35,082 bases of DNA from Caldimicrobium sp. (GTDB lineage: Bacteria; Desulfobacterota; Thermodesulfobacteria; Thermodesulfobacteriales; Thermodesulfobacteriaceae), in assembly GCA_025060015.1 (NCBI GenBank), contig JANXDB010000027.1, positions 1 through 35,082 on the forward strand. Reading direction: 5' to 3'. Below are positions 34,790-35,082 of this stretch, piece after piece. Below the pieces are notes generated by a model, which saw only the letters and a program-made list of their open reading frames with translations, was not told the origin of the DNA and did no database searches. Position 1 is the first letter of the stretch. Each line of letters begins with the position of its first letter. A program made the position numbers and the translations under genes.

Positions 34790-35082
34790 ATGAGAGTTAA
34801 ATTTTCCTTTCATACCTCAAAACTTCCAATAATTTACAGAAACAAATTCATGGCACTTATCAAAGAGGCCCTAAAGCAATTCGATAGGGCCTACAAAGAA
34901 AGGCTTTATCCCGACAAAGAAAGTGAGAAAAGTAAGGTTGTCAAACCCTTTTGTTTCTCCGTTATTTTACCTTTAGCTAAAGAGATTAAAAAAGAACCTA
35001 TAAAAATCGATGAGGACTTTATTGTTGAAGACCTGGTATTCAATTTTAAAGAAAATAGCTACATATCTCTCATAGTTAGCTC
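34790..35082 (+). CDS. cas6: CRISPR-associated endoribonuclease Cas6, 3' end outside window
   Basis: Ninety-seven codons are visible. The start MRVKFSFHTSKLPIIYRNKF, then MALIKEALKQF and KPFCFSVILPL, matches the first ferredoxin-like domain of Cas6 proteins (compare 'KLPIxYRxxFxSLIKEAL' and 'KPFTFSVYL'). Cas6 cuts CRISPR precursor RNA within each repeat to make guide RNAs for type I or III systems. The glycine-rich loop and C-terminal half are beyond the window, so activity cannot be checked. The ATG has no ribosome site, and its promoter predicts an almost leaderless transcript. The gene would be expected to precede cas genes or an array just outside. Confidence 0.82.
   Translation, partial: MRVKFSFHTSKLPIIYRNKFMALIKEALKQFDRAYKERLYPDKESEKSKVVKPFCFSVILPLAKEIKKEPIKIDEDFIVEDLVFNFKENSYISLIVS

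Overview
The window (35,082 bp, AT-rich, densely coding) looks like a chromosomal segment of a thermophilic, anaerobic, diderm bacterium. Protein-level resemblance suggests the Thermodesulfobacteriota/Thermodesulfobacteria area; that placement is an inference from remembered families, not a search. Diderm signs are LptD, a lipoprotein RlpA and the C-terminal end of a beta-barrel protein. Ferrous iron uptake (FeoAB under a Fur protein) fits anaerobic life, and Lys/Glu/Arg-rich proteins plus a TrpB2-type tryptophan synthase beta chain fit a thermophile.

Layout. 1-690: 3' part of a histone-deacetylase-family amidohydrolase. 691-2225: a decayed patch with a deletion derivative of an IS481-like insertion sequence, a 5'-truncated and frameshifted AAA-ATPase-like/PD-(D/E)XK protein, and an orphan coding tail. 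2340-8102 (minus): a probable six-gene operon, YkgJ-like protein, pyrK, pyrD, hslO, serine hydrolase, trpB2. 8103-8551: no gene seen. 8552-13649 (minus): pstS-pstC-pstA-pstB-murJ with overlapping genes. 13773-15764 (minus): a CPA2/Kef-type antiporter with an apparently leaderless GTG start. 15939-22496 (plus): ffh, smpB, sbcC, mobA and an HD-GYP response regulator, tightly packed. 22504-27407 (minus): pgi, then hemB, rlpA, rnc and a DUF72 gene. 27482-28187: a beta-barrel gene fragment and a second, shorter copy of the same IS. 28239-32071 (plus): fur-feoA-feoB-metallophosphoesterase. 32025-34514 (minus): an encapsulated-ferritin-like protein and lptD. 34790-35082 (plus): the 5' end of cas6, so a CRISPR-Cas locus probably begins at the right edge.

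Themes. Genes are packed with very short gaps and start/stop overlaps; TTG starts sharing TTGA with the upstream stop occur three times. Iron handling is concentrated at the right: a Fur-box-controlled feo operon whose -35 appears to lie in the end of the dead IS, and an EncFtn-like ferritin with no visible encapsulin. Less ordinary points are the cas6 start at the edge, the IS-derived promoter element, the ferritin without a shell gene, an RNase III lacking one normally conserved catalytic Asp, and leaderless-looking starts for cas6 and the antiporter.
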